Source: Streptomyces sp. DvalAA-43 (lineage in GTDB: Bacteria; Actinomycetota; Actinomycetes; Streptomycetales; Streptomycetaceae). From it: DNA of 64,000 nt. The stretch covers positions 1 through 64,000 of the forward strand of contig NZ_FMBW01000001.1 of NCBI RefSeq assembly GCF_900091725.1, given 5' to 3'. This document shows, one piece after another, positions 35,250 through 43,534 of the stretch. Position 1 is the stretch's first letter; every line of letters begins with the position of its first letter. The notes beneath the pieces were generated by a model. It was not told where the DNA came from, made no database searches, and was given only the letters and a program-made list of their open reading frames with translations. The position numbers and the translations under genes were made by a program.

Positions 35250-36497
35250 TCACACGGCGGGGAGCGCGTAGAGCCGCTTCCCGTGCATCACGGCCAGCCG
35301 GTCGGCCGCCGCCGCCACGTACCACTGCTGGATGTCGCCGCTCTTGTCGTTGTACGTCCAGCGCAGCTTCCCGGTCGCCGCGTCGAAGGCGTGCACGCCG
35401 CCGTCCTCGTCGAACTCGGTCGCGCCGTACAGGGTGCCGTTCACCTTGGCGAACTGCCACGCCTGCGTCGCCGAGTCCAGCAGTTCCCCGTTGTGCCAGA
35501 TCCGCTTGCCCGTACGGGGGTCCACGGCCCACATGCCGCGCACGCTGTCGGAGGCGTAGAGCACCCCGTCCAGGACCTGCGGGTCGTTGAACGAGCTGAA
35601 CTCCTCCGTCCGCAGCGACCAGCGGTCCTCGCCCCCGGCCAGGTCGAACGCGCGCAGCCGCCGGCCGTCCGCCACGATCACCAGGCCCTCGTGGACGGCG
35701 AAGCGCCGGTTGTTGGACCGGCTGATCTTCTTCGTCCACACCTGCCGTCCGGTCGCCGTGTCGCGGACGGTCACGTTCTCCCGGTAGTCCGTGTAGACCA
35801 GGCGCCCGTCGACGGCCGCAGCGGTGATGCCGAACTCCTCGGTACCCGCGTCGCGTTGTTCACGCCAGGCGATCCTGCCGGACGTGGTGTCGATGGCGGC
35901 GATCACATTGTTCGGCGTCGTGAAGTCCTTCTCCAGGATGCCGGCGATGACGTACACATGGCGGTCGTCGGCCGCGATCGGGCGCGGCTGCTGATACTTC
36001 TTGCCCAGGCGGCTGCGCCAGGTCTCCTTGCCGGTGGCCGGATCCAGACCCACCACGTCACCGTCGTACTCGGCACTGGCGAGGTAGAGCGTGCCGCCGC
36101 CGACGATGAGTTCGGCGCCGGGTGTGGTGACGCCGCGCCGCGACCACTTCTCCTTGCCGGTGGCCATGGACCGTCCCACCAGCGGATCGCCCGACACCAG
36201 GGCCACTCCCCCGATCACCGCGAGCGCGTCGATGCCGGCCAGGCCGGTGTTCGCGGCGGCCGCCTTCCACAGCGGCTCGGGTGCGGTGCCCGGCGGTGGA
36301 GTGGTGAAGCCGCCGCCCTTGCTGTCCCCGCCGCCTTTCCTGTCCCCGCCGGGCTTCGCGCTGCCGCCCGGTGCGGCCGGCTCCTCCCCGGGACCGCACC
36401 CCGCGACCCCGGTCCCGACCACGGCCGCCCCCAGCCCGGCACCGGCCAGCCCGAGTATCCGCCTGCGCGACACCGTGTGCCCGTCACGACCGCCCAT
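35250..36497 (-). CDS. Tat-type lipoprotein with PQQ-like beta-propeller
   Basis: A 415-residue exported lipoprotein. The N-terminus has a twin-arginine signal (SRRRILGLAGAGLGAAVVG) ending in a lipobox VAGC, so Cys at about residue 34 is lipidated and the protein is anchored outside the membrane. A Gly/Lys/Pro-rich spacer to about 75 follows. The rest is a PQQ-like WD beta-propeller, with blade motifs such as DPATGKETWRSRLG, DTTSGRIAWREQ, DTATGRQVWTKK and DAATGKLRWTYN. Such propellers may serve assembly or sensing. No PQQ enzyme residues are evident. Confidence 0.87.
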   Translation of the reverse strand: MGGRDGHTVSRRRILGLAGAGLGAAVVGTGVAGCGPGEEPAAPGGSAKPGGDRKGGGDSKGGGFTTPPPGTAPEPLWKAAAANTGLAGIDALAVIGGVALVSGDPLVGRSMATGKEKWSRRGVTTPGAELIVGGGTLYLASAEYDGDVVGLDPATGKETWRSRLGKKYQQPRPIAADDRHVYVIAGILEKDFTTPNNVIAAIDTTSGRIAWREQRDAGTEEFGITAAAVDGRLVYTDYRENVTVRDTATGRQVWTKKISRSNNRRFAVHEGLVIVADGRRLRAFDLAGGEDRWSLRTEEFSSFNDPQVLDGVLYASDSVRGMWAVDPRTGKRIWHNGELLDSATQAWQFAKVNGTLYGATEFDEDGGVHAFDAATGKLRWTYNDKSGDIQQWYVAAAADRLAVMHGKRLYALPAV

Positions 36498-36767
36498 GTC
36501 CGTTCCCTCTTCCGTCCGACTGTTGCGACGTCCCCCAGGGACACCTTGAGCGCCGTCAGGCTAGCCATCGATTTTCGGCCGAACGCCGGATGGCACACAG
36601 TCGGGACATGGCCGTGAAGCTCCCGTCACAGGGAAACCGTCGGGAGCCACCCTGTTCCGCCCCGGCCGGACATGTCGTCGGCAGGCCCCACAGCCTGCCG
36701 ACGGACCCTGCGCGGCCGGGTCCTGGACTCGGCCGGGGTGCGCGAGGCAACGGGTCCGGGGAAGCGA

Positions 36768-37507
36768 GTGAGGCAGCGGGTCCGCATACACAGGGTGCGG
36801 CTGGGCGGCAGCGGGTTCCGGGTGGTCCGGCCCGCCCCGGTCGCGGCACGGTTGGCGCTGCGTGACGATCACCATTGGCTGTCGATGTACGCGGACCGGG
36901 ACGGCGCCGCCCAGCTCGCCGCCATGTGGGCACTGGCCGCCCGGTCCGCCCGGTCGCTCGTCCACCTGCCGATCCGCGCCAACCCGGCCCCCGACGGCGT
37001 CGTCAGCGACGGCGAACCGGTCTCGCTGGACCTGGTCCTGGTCCACCACAGCCTGCAGTTCCGGACCGCGTCGTGGAGGCAGGTCCGGGCACGGCTCGGC
37101 AGCGGCGAACCCCACACCGCGGCCACCCCGGACCATGACTTTCCCGACGAGGCCGCCATCGACCACCAGCGGCGGGAGTACCGGACGTACCGCGACCACC
37201 TCGGTTTCGACATCGCCGCGCACGCCCTCTTCGTCGTGGGCAGTTCCACCGCGTTCCGCGAGCACGGCACCGCGCTGCGGAGCCTGGTCGACGAGGCCCG
37301 TCCTCTGTGTACCGCTACCCGGACGCCGGGCACTTCTGTGTCGAGCTGAGCCCCGGCCCGTGGACACGGGCACGGACCCGTCGGAACATACCCGCCCGCC
37401 TGCACATCCAGTACAGCGACACCTGGCGGATATGGCATACCGTCAGGCATTTCGGGCCCGGAGTCCGTCCCGCCCGTCGGCCGGTCAGGGGTTGTTCAGG
37501 TAGGTGA
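36768..37507 (+). pseudogene. Frameshifted hypothetical protein gene
   Basis: The first part, from GTG 36768 (after GGGGAAG), reads VRIHRVRLGGSGFRVVRP... to about 37300 in one frame, then stops at 37349. The continuation of the same protein, YRYPDAGHFCVELSPGPW to HIQYSDTWRIWHTVRHF, is in another frame (37307-37507). Codon bias supports coding in both parts, so a one- or two-base change near 37295-37310 broke the gene, or the sequence has an error there. No known domain. Conserved DDHHWLSMYAD and VVGSSTAFREHG are notable. Confidence 0.6.
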
Positions 37508-38132
37508 GGACGGCGAGTACGCGGCGGTTGTTGTCGTCGTCATCGGTGATGCCCAGTTTGCCGAACATGGAGGTGGTGTACTTGCTGATGGCGCTTTCGC
37601 TGAGGAAGAGCCGCCGCCCGATGGCCTGGTTGGACATTCCCTCGGCCATGAGACCGAGCACCGAGTGTTCGCGTTCGGTGAGCTGTTCCAGCCGCCGGTT
37701 CGAGGAGCCGCTGGACAGCAGTTTGGCGATGACGGCCGGGTCCATGGCGGTCCCACCGCCCGCGACGCGTTCCAGGGCGTCGATGAACTGGTCGGCGTCG
37801 AAGACGCTCTCCTTGAGGAAATAGCCGATGCCACCGGCGCCGTCCGCCAACAGCTCGCGGGCGTAGAGCTGTTCGACGTACTGGGAGAGGATCAGAACCG
37901 GCAGTCCGGGGAGTTCGCCGCGCGCGGCCAGGGCCGCCCGCAGTCCCTCGTCCGACTGGGTCGGCGGCATGCGGACATCGACGACGGCCACGTCCGGACG
38001 CCACTTCAGCAAGGCGTCGAGTGTCTCGGGCCCGGTGGTCGCCGTGGCCACCACCTGGTGTCCGTACGCCTCGATGAGGCGGACCATGCCGTCGCGCAGG
38101 AGGTAGAGGTCTTCGGCTACAACGATTCGCAT
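37485..38132 (-). CDS. NarL-family response regulator
   Basis: A 215-residue regulator with a receiver domain (about 1-120; VVAEDLYLLRDG pocket, phospho-Asp in VAVVDVRMPPTQSDEG, Lys in GYFLKESVFD) and a LuxR HTH (about 145-205; LTEREHSVLGLMAEGMSNQAIGRRLFLSESAISKYTTSMFGKLG). The start ATG overlaps the 3' end of the sensor kinase gene by 16 bases, so the two are coupled. The C-terminus ends in the Streptomyces-typical RRVLAVLTYLNNP. Cognate to the kinase at 38117. Confidence 0.91.
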   Translation of the reverse strand: MRIVVAEDLYLLRDGMVRLIEAYGHQVVATATTGPETLDALLKWRPDVAVVDVRMPPTQSDEGLRAALAARGELPGLPVLILSQYVEQLYARELLADGAGGIGYFLKESVFDADQFIDALERVAGGGTAMDPAVIAKLLSSGSSNRRLEQLTEREHSVLGLMAEGMSNQAIGRRLFLSESAISKYTTSMFGKLGITDDDDNNRRVLAVLTYLNNP

Positions 38133-39376
38133 GGCACCACTATCCTCGCGTGGGTCGGGCCGCCCGCCGGGCTGGTGATCTCCAGGGTGCCGTCGAAGGC
38201 CGCGAGGCGACGGCGCAGCCCCGCGAGTCCCCCGTCGGCGCCCACTCCGGCTCCGCCCCGGCCGTCGTCCTCGACGTCGACGACGAGGCCGGTGTCGTCA
38301 CGGGTCAGGGTGATCCGCGCCCGGGTCGCGCGGGCGTGCTTGACCGCGTTGGTCGTCAGTTCGACGATCCCGAAGTAGACGGCGGACTCGACCGGCGGGT
38401 CCAGGCGCAGCCGGAGGTCGGTGGTGACGGCCGTTTCGAGCGGGCTGTCCAGGGCGAAGGCGCGCACGGCTTCGACGAGCCCCCGGTCGTTCAGCACCGG
38501 CGGATTGATTCCCCTGACCAGGTCGCGGAGTTCGGTCAGTGAGGTGGCGGCACCGGCCCGTGCTTCCCGCATCAGGGCCCTGGCCCGCTCGGGGTCGGTT
38601 TCCATCAGTTTCTCCGCCGTCGCCAGGGAGAGGCCGAGCACGACCAGGCGGGCCTGCGCCCCGTCGTGGAGGTCCCGCTCGATCCGGCGGATCTCGGCGG
38701 CCTGCGCGACCGTCGTGTCCGCGCGCTGGGCCGTCAGCTCCTCCACCCGTTCCGCGAGCACCATCGCGGGCGACGCGCGCAGAAAGCGGACGGCCACCGG
38801 CTCGACGGCCCGCCAGGCGTACCGGGCTCCGCCGACGGCCACGACCAGGCCGAGCACCCCGACGGCGCGTGCGACGGGCCCCGGCTCCCCGAGCCCGAGG
38901 ACCGCCACGGCCAGCCCGGCCGGCGGGAGGGACGCGACCACGCCCGCGGTGAACGGGGCGATGGCCGTGAAGCGCAGGTCGCGCCAGTTGGCCGGGTCCT
39001 TCCACCGGATCCGCCACCTCTGGTCCATGAGGGCGTCGCGGCTGGTGCGTTCGTAGCCGAAGCCGTTCCACCAGTACCCGGTGGACATCCGCGTCACCGG
39101 TCCGGCCTGCCGGTATCCGGCGGGGATGACGGTGGCGGTCCACCGTGCGACGAGAAAGCGGACCGCCCGGCAGACCGGCCGGGACAGGGCGAGCGTGCCC
39201 ACGCACACCAGCACGAACGGCGCCGTCCACGACCACGGGTTCGCCGCGCCCCAACGGATCCCCAGCACCACCGCGGCGGCCCACACCGCCGGGACCAGCA
39301 TGCTGACGACCATCACGACACACGCCCGTACGAACCCCACGCAGGCGCCCGCCACCCACGACACCAGCTGCCGCAT
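38117..39376 (-). CDS. Sensor histidine kinase with N-terminal sensor domain
   Basis: A 419-residue kinase. Hydrophobic helices lie at about residues 7-60 (two segments) and 135-180 (two segments), with a putative actinobacterial sensor domain between (contains YRQAGPVTRMSTGYWWNGFGY). The HisKA_3 His is in IRRIERDLHDGAQARLVVLGLSLATAEKL. N-box VELTTNAVKHARATR and G-box DGGLAGLRRRLAAF follow. GGGGAGGAAGGGCA ends just before ATG 39376, which is therefore certain. It forms a two-gene operon with the response regulator. Confidence 0.92.
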   Translation of the reverse strand: MRQLVSWVAGACVGFVRACVVMVVSMLVPAVWAAAVVLGIRWGAANPWSWTAPFVLVCVGTLALSRPVCRAVRFLVARWTATVIPAGYRQAGPVTRMSTGYWWNGFGYERTSRDALMDQRWRIRWKDPANWRDLRFTAIAPFTAGVVASLPPAGLAVAVLGLGEPGPVARAVGVLGLVVAVGGARYAWRAVEPVAVRFLRASPAMVLAERVEELTAQRADTTVAQAAEIRRIERDLHDGAQARLVVLGLSLATAEKLMETDPERARALMREARAGAATSLTELRDLVRGINPPVLNDRGLVEAVRAFALDSPLETAVTTDLRLRLDPPVESAVYFGIVELTTNAVKHARATRARITLTRDDTGLVVDVEDDGRGGAGVGADGGLAGLRRRLAAFDGTLEITSPAGGPTHARIVVPCESL

Positions 39377-39596
39377 TGCCCTTCCTCCCCACTCCATGGC
39401 ACCGGCCGCGGCACGCGGGAGTCCTGCACCGCGCACCGATCCGGCCGGTCCGGCCTGATCTGCTCACTCTGCACCAGCCGGGGCCCGGTTCCGGCCGGAT
39501 CGGCACCGGAGTGGGTCTGGCCCCACCCACCCGTACGGCCAGGCCCATACGGCGCCACCGGCCGCAGGCCGAACGGAGCCACCGCTCCCCCTTCTC

Positions 39597-39624
39597 CGGG
39601 CCGACGGGCCGACGGGCCGACGGG
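39597..39624. repeat. Short tandem repeat, 8-base unit
   Basis: The unit CGGGCCGA is repeated about three and a half times just after the stop codon side of the AraC gene and upstream of the sensor kinase. It is non-coding here and could be a replication-slippage tract. Confidence 0.6.
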
Positions 39625-39627
39625 CGA

Positions 39628-40626
39628 TCAGCCGGGCACTGCGTCCCGGGAATCATCGGCACGTGTCAGGGCGTCGGCGCGGTAGTCGCGGGGGGTGATG
39701 TCGTATGCGGTGCGGAAGGTGCGGCTGAAGGCCGTCGTGCTGGTGAAGCCCCAGCGGGCGGCGATGGTCTGGATGAGCTGCTGCCGCAGATCGGGGCGGG
39801 CGAGATCCGCACGGCAGCGTTCGAGCCGACGCCGGCGAATCGTCGCGGCGACGCCCTCGGGTTCGTCGTGGAAGAGGGCGTGCAGGCTCCGCAGTGAGAG
39901 GTGGTGATGGTCGGCGATGACGCGCGGCGTCAGGTCGGGGTCCCCGAGGTGGTGCTCGATGAAGGCGTTGACCCGGCGGAGCAGAGTGTGGGCCCGTAGC
40001 TCGGCGGACTGCTCCACCGTGGAGCCGAGTTGTCCCGCCAGACACGAGGTGGCCAGGTCCACGGCCATCTCCCCCAGCCCGCCCAGCTCGTGGGGCGAAC
40101 AGTCGGGGCCCTTCTCGGCGAGGTCCACCAGGAACCCGGCCAGGATCGCGGCTATGCCCGCGCCACCTCGAACGCGCCGCCCGAGGAGCTTGTCGACCTG
40201 CTGCGAGGGCAAGGGCATCCGGGCCTTGGGGATCTGCAGGACGAACACCTCGACGCTGCGGCCGTCCATCCCCGAGCCGGACTCGTACGGGCGGGAGGTG
40301 TCCCACAGCACCATGTCCCCGGCACCCGCCTCCGCCTCCCCGCCCTGCTGCGCGAACCAGGCGGATCCGCTGGTCACCAGCCCGAGTTGGTACTGCTCCG
40401 GGTCCCCTTTGCGGATCAACGCCGGGGTCCGCCGCGAGCGCAGCGGGGCGTAGGTGAACCTGGCCATCTGGGCGGCACCGAGGTCCAGCAGCCCGCCCTG
40501 CGCGTAGAAGCCGCCGGTGTCCTCCGCACGGAACGCCGTCGGCAGCAGCACATGGGACACCACCTCCGCGAACCAATCGAACCTGTTGTGAGGCGGCACT
40601 TCCGCCGCAGTCATTCTCTGCCACAC
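39628..40626 (-). CDS. AraC-family regulator with AraC-binding-like domain
   Basis: A 332-residue activator. The N-terminal ligand domain (about 1-190; WQRMTAAEVPPHNRFDWFAEVV, VTSGSAWFAQQGGEAEAGAGDMVLWDTSRPYE) is of the AraC_binding_2 type common in actinomycetes. The C-terminal double HTH is at about 215-320 (FIEHHLGDPDLTPRVIADHHHLSLRSLHALF and IAARWGFTSTTAFSRTFRTAYDITPRDYR). GTG 40626 follows GGGGGAG with eight bases between, better than ATG 40614. No obvious target gene is adjacent. The divergent side holds a hairpin and a secreted lectin. Confidence 0.9.
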   Translation of the reverse strand: MWQRMTAAEVPPHNRFDWFAEVVSHVLLPTAFRAEDTGGFYAQGGLLDLGAAQMARFTYAPLRSRRTPALIRKGDPEQYQLGLVTSGSAWFAQQGGEAEAGAGDMVLWDTSRPYESGSGMDGRSVEVFVLQIPKARMPLPSQQVDKLLGRRVRGGAGIAAILAGFLVDLAEKGPDCSPHELGGLGEMAVDLATSCLAGQLGSTVEQSAELRAHTLLRRVNAFIEHHLGDPDLTPRVIADHHHLSLRSLHALFHDEPEGVAATIRRRRLERCRADLARPDLRQQLIQTIAARWGFTSTTAFSRTFRTAYDITPRDYRADALTRADDSRDAVPG

Positions 40627-41023
40627 CGTCGAAGCTCCCCCGTGCCCGCTGCCTGCCGCCGGGGGCCTCGGCCTCCGGCGGTGTGCAGTCTGCTGGATCG
40701 AGCAAGATCGCGCCACCGTCGCCCGGCGGACGGCCCCGCTCCCTGAACCCTCACTCCGGGTCCGTCCAGGCCCTGCGGCTGCACGCATCGTCAAAAAGGA
40801 CTGCACGCGATGCACACGGCCGCCGTCCGGTGACGCATAGGCTCCCTCACGCAGTCCGAACGGGGGCCGGGTCGTCTGCCCTCCCACTGGGAGGGCAGAC
40901 GAGGGCACCGGGCATCGTTTCGTCGCATACGGCCAACGACTCACGGGCCCCAGTACCGGCCTTCCCTTCCCACCGGCCCGGCCTGATTTCTTTTCTCCGG
41001 CATTCCAAAAAAGGGGGACTCTC
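40627..41023. other. Gene-free stretch between AraC regulator and lectin gene
   Basis: No convincing reading frame lies in these ~397 bases. Besides the hairpin at 40873-40901, I see the AraC promoter side and a purine-rich ribosome site (GGGGGA) just before the lectin ATG. The long distance to the lectin gene would leave room for a long 5' leader. Confidence 0.5.
40873..40901 (+). terminator. Perfect hairpin upstream of lectin gene
   Basis: Two 14-base arms (CGTCTGCCCTCCCA and its complement) are separated by one base, giving an almost loop-free symmetrical structure 120 bases before the lectin start. It could be a terminator, a leader attenuator, or a protein site. No upstream rightward gene is visible for it to terminate. 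Confidence 0.5.
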
Positions 41024-41488
41024 ATGCGTATCAAGCGGGTGGCTCAGGCGGTCGGAACGGTGGCGCTCGCCCCGCTCCTCGTACTGGCCACGAGCGCGGC
41101 GGCCCACGCCGACTCGGACGTCCACTGGACCCACAAGCCGGACAACAAGTGTCTTGAGGTGCACTACAACTGGGCCGGGACGCCCGACAACGTCGGAGTC
41201 GACAGCTGCGGCAGCACCACCACCGCCTTCTGGCACGACGTCCAGATGAGCGACGGGAGCTGGCTGGAGCAGGACAAGTCAGATCCGGCTTACTGCATGA
41301 CGGCCTACACCGACCACGACGTCTACATGGAGTCCTGCAGCGGCAACAACTACCAGCGCTGGGACGAGATCAACACGGGCAACGGCTGGAAGCTGCGGAA
41401 CCGGCAGACGGGCGAATGCCTCGACAGTGACGGAAGCTCCGTCTACATGCATGTGTGCAACGACGGCGTCTATCAGCTCTGGGTCTGA
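41024..41488 (+). CDS. Secreted ricin-type (beta-trefoil) lectin-like protein
   Basis: A 154-residue exported protein. The signal peptide covers residues 1-30 (cleavage after AAAHA). The mature part is a single beta-trefoil-like domain: three repeats each with a Cys pair and Q/W motif, for example NKCLEVHYN...VDSCGS, PAYCMTAYTDHDVYMESCSGNNYQRW and GECLDSDGSSVYMHVCNDGVYQLWV. Trefoil lectins bind sugars. No catalytic domain is attached, so it may be a free lectin or part of a complex. RBS GGGGGA precedes ATG. Confidence 0.82.
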   Translation: MRIKRVAQAVGTVALAPLLVLATSAAAHADSDVHWTHKPDNKCLEVHYNWAGTPDNVGVDSCGSTTTAFWHDVQMSDGSWLEQDKSDPAYCMTAYTDHDVYMESCSGNNYQRWDEINTGNGWKLRNRQTGECLDSDGSSVYMHVCNDGVYQLWV

Positions 41489-41522
41489 CGGCCCGACAGC
41501 CCGACGGCCTGACGCAGGGAGT

Positions 41523-41583
41523 CCAAGCCCCTGTTGTGCTCTGCGCGTGGTAACTCGGTTGCGAGGGGCTTGGTCACCTGGGC
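41523..41583 (+). terminator. Inverted repeat after lectin gene
   Basis: CCAAGCCCCT (41523-41532) pairs perfectly with AGGGGCTTGG (41574-41583) across a 41-base loop with weak internal pairing. It sits 35 bases after the lectin stop and may terminate it. Confidence 0.35.
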
Positions 41584-41595
41584 GAAGATACCTGC

Positions 41596-41982
41596 ATGAG
41601 CCGAGAGACGGATGAGGTACGCGAAGCGATCGCAGGCGAGCTGAGCCTCATGGACCCCGGCGTGCGTAGGTCGCGCTCGCTTGCCCGACAGCTACTGGAC
41701 CCGGACTTCGCAGAAGTCGGCGCTTCGGGGCGGCGGTGGACGTACGACGAGATGCTTGCCGCGCTGCCCGAGATGGACGGCGCGACAGAAGGCGGTCCGC
41801 GCTACGAGCCCGCAGAGATCACCGGTGTCCTGCTGGCACCCGGGCTGGTGCACCTCACCTACGAGACCACGATGGCTGGAGACCGGGCACGGCGGAGTTC
41901 GCTCTGGCGCAAGCAGGGTGCGGCCACGACGTGGCAGATGTACTACCACCAGGCCACACCCATCCCGCCCGACAGCGTGTAA
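41596..41982 (+). CDS. DUF4440/NTF2-like protein
   Basis: A 128-residue cone-shaped NTF2-like fold protein. The start VREAIAGELSLMDPGVRRSRSLARQLLDPDFAEVGASGRRWTYDEML and the end SSLWRKQGAATTWQMYYHQATP are typical of DUF4440/SnoaL-like proteins of the 'nuclear transport factor 2' group. No catalytic residues can be assigned. Homologues are stand-alone small proteins, and the role is unknown. Confidence 0.82.
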   Translation: MSRETDEVREAIAGELSLMDPGVRRSRSLARQLLDPDFAEVGASGRRWTYDEMLAALPEMDGATEGGPRYEPAEITGVLLAPGLVHLTYETTMAGDRARRSSLWRKQGAATTWQMYYHQATPIPPDSV

Positions 41983-42003
41983 CGGCGGGTCCCGGACGGG
42001 GAC

Positions 42004-42810
42004 TCATACGCGAAGTACCTGTTCCGCCATGTCCCGGATGGCGTTGGCCAGTGTGTCGGGCGCGGTGAGGTGGGCGATGTGTCCCTGGCCGGCGAGCGTG
42101 ACGGTCCGCGCGTTCGGCAGCGTTGCCGCCAGATCGGCCAGGCGCTCGCGCAGGTGGGCGGGGCTTTGGTCGCCCTCGATCAGGTCCGTCGGCGTCGCGA
42201 GGTTCGCGAAGCGGTCGGTACCGACGCCGAGTGCGTCGATTGCCTCGTCGTCCGCGATCTGGGCCGGCGCGTAGGCGGCGGACGCCGCTCGCACGTGCTG
42301 GTCGGCGAACATCGCATCGACCGTTTCCGCAGGCATGCGGACGGTGTCGCGCATATGGATCCGCATCGCCTCGACCGGGTCGCCCGCGTCGAGAGCGGCA
42401 CGCGCATGTGCTCCCGCCGCCCCGGCGATCAACTCCCGAGTGGGCAGGGGAGGTTCGTAGAGGAAAAGTCCGGCGAACGCCGCCGGGGCGAGCAGCGCTG
42501 CTTCCAGCGCGGCGACGGCGCCCGAGGAATGCCCCACGAGAAGCACCGGCGCGTCGAGGAGTCCCGCGACGGCGACGATGTCGGCTGCCTCGACGGCCAT
42601 CGAGTGGGGTAGTGCGAGGTCCGCTCCGGGGGCGTAGATCCTTCGGTGGATCCTGACGACGCGGTAGTCGTCGGTCAGGTGGCGGGTGACGCCGTTCCAT
42701 GTCGTCGCGTCCCCACCGCCCGGGTGGACCACCAGCAGGTTCGGCCCGGATCCGTCGTCGAGAGCGGTGAGGGGGCGGAGGTCGTCGGATGATGCGCGTA
42801 GCTCGGTCAT
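42004..42810 (-). CDS. Alpha/beta hydrolase
   Basis: A 268-residue hydrolase. Oxyanion region LLVVHPGGGDATTWNGV, nucleophile Ser in LVGHSSGAVAAL (about residue 94), catalytic His in LAGQGHIAHLTAPDTLA near the end. This pattern matches small esterase/epoxide-hydrolase-like enzymes. ATG 42810 (MTEL) is preferred over ATG 42816 and 42840. It stands alone on the minus strand, converging on the DUF4440 gene. Substrate unknown. Confidence 0.85.
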   Translation of the reverse strand: MTELRASSDDLRPLTALDDGSGPNLLVVHPGGGDATTWNGVTRHLTDDYRVVRIHRRIYAPGADLALPHSMAVEAADIVAVAGLLDAPVLLVGHSSGAVAALEAALLAPAAFAGLFLYEPPLPTRELIAGAAGAHARAALDAGDPVEAMRIHMRDTVRMPAETVDAMFADQHVRAASAAYAPAQIADDEAIDALGVGTDRFANLATPTDLIEGDQSPAHLRERLADLAATLPNARTVTLAGQGHIAHLTAPDTLANAIRDMAEQVLRV

Positions 42811-42902
42811 GCGCATCAGCTTGCACGGGTACGCCGACATGGCGCCGACAGCCGGCCGACATCGGGTGGCGGTCGGCCGGGCGGGCGGCGTCGTCGGCGT
42901 TG

Positions 42903-43454
42903 TCAGTCCCGTCTCGGGGCGAAGTCGGTGGCGGGCTCGGTGGCGTAACGGCTCATCACCTGGATGCTCTCCTGTGGGGCCGGCGCCCGGCCGCCGGCGA
43001 ACATCTCCTCCAGGTCCCGGAAGTACTGCACGTACAGGTCCGGCGTGAAGGTGCTCAGCATGACGGCCGGCCGGTCGGTCGTGTTGGCGAAGGTGTGCGG
43101 GGCTCCGGGCGGGACCATCACGAGCGTGCCCGCGGTCGCGTCGTAGTCCTTGTCGCCGACCGTGAACCGCACCGTGCCGGAGATGACGTAGAAGCCCTCG
43201 TCGTGCTGGGCGTGGCGGTGCTGGGGCGGTCCGGGCGTGTGCGGCGCGAGGACGGACTCGGCGAGGCCGAGACGGTGCCCGGTGTTGCTGCCGTCTTCCA
43301 GGACACGCATGCGCGTGCTGCCCAGGAGGATCGTCTCGCCGTCGCCCGGACCGACCACCGATACGGCGGGGTCGGCCATCCGCTCACTGGTATTGGGTTC
43401 GCTGGTCCTCGGTTCGCTCGTTCTCGGCTCGCTGGTCCTCGGTTCGTCGGTCAT
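42903..43454 (-). CDS. Cupin-domain protein with N-terminal TSEPR repeats
   Basis: A 183-residue protein. Residues about 5-26 consist of a five-residue repeat (EPRTS/EPNTS) encoded by 15-base DNA repeats, and are probably disordered. The rest is a cupin barrel: PPQHRHAQHDEGFYVISGTVRF (metal ligands His, His, Glu) and MVPPGAPHTFANTTDRPA (His). Single-domain cupins of this kind may be dioxygenases or isomerases of unknown substrate. It is divergent from a LysR regulator across a strong palindrome, which probably controls it. Confidence 0.85.
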   Translation of the reverse strand: MTDEPRTSEPRTSEPRTSEPNTSERMADPAVSVVGPGDGETILLGSTRMRVLEDGSNTGHRLGLAESVLAPHTPGPPQHRHAQHDEGFYVISGTVRFTVGDKDYDATAGTLVMVPPGAPHTFANTTDRPAVMLSTFTPDLYVQYFRDLEEMFAGGRAPAPQESIQVMSRYATEPATDFAPRRD

Positions 43455-43508
43455 GTGTCGATTCCACTGCCGGGGCCGCCCCGAAGTCCAAGACCCATTC
43501 CGTGATGT

Positions 43509-43527
43509 CGATACCGCACGGGTATCG
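43509..43527. promoter_or_regulatory. LysR-type operator between cupin and LysR gene
   Basis: A perfect palindrome of 7-base arms, CGATACC-N5-GGTATCG, fits the T-N11-A rule of LysR regulators. It lies 8 bases before the LysR start and 55 before the cupin start. The binding protein is inferred. Confidence 0.75.
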
Positions 43528-43534
43528 TCACACC

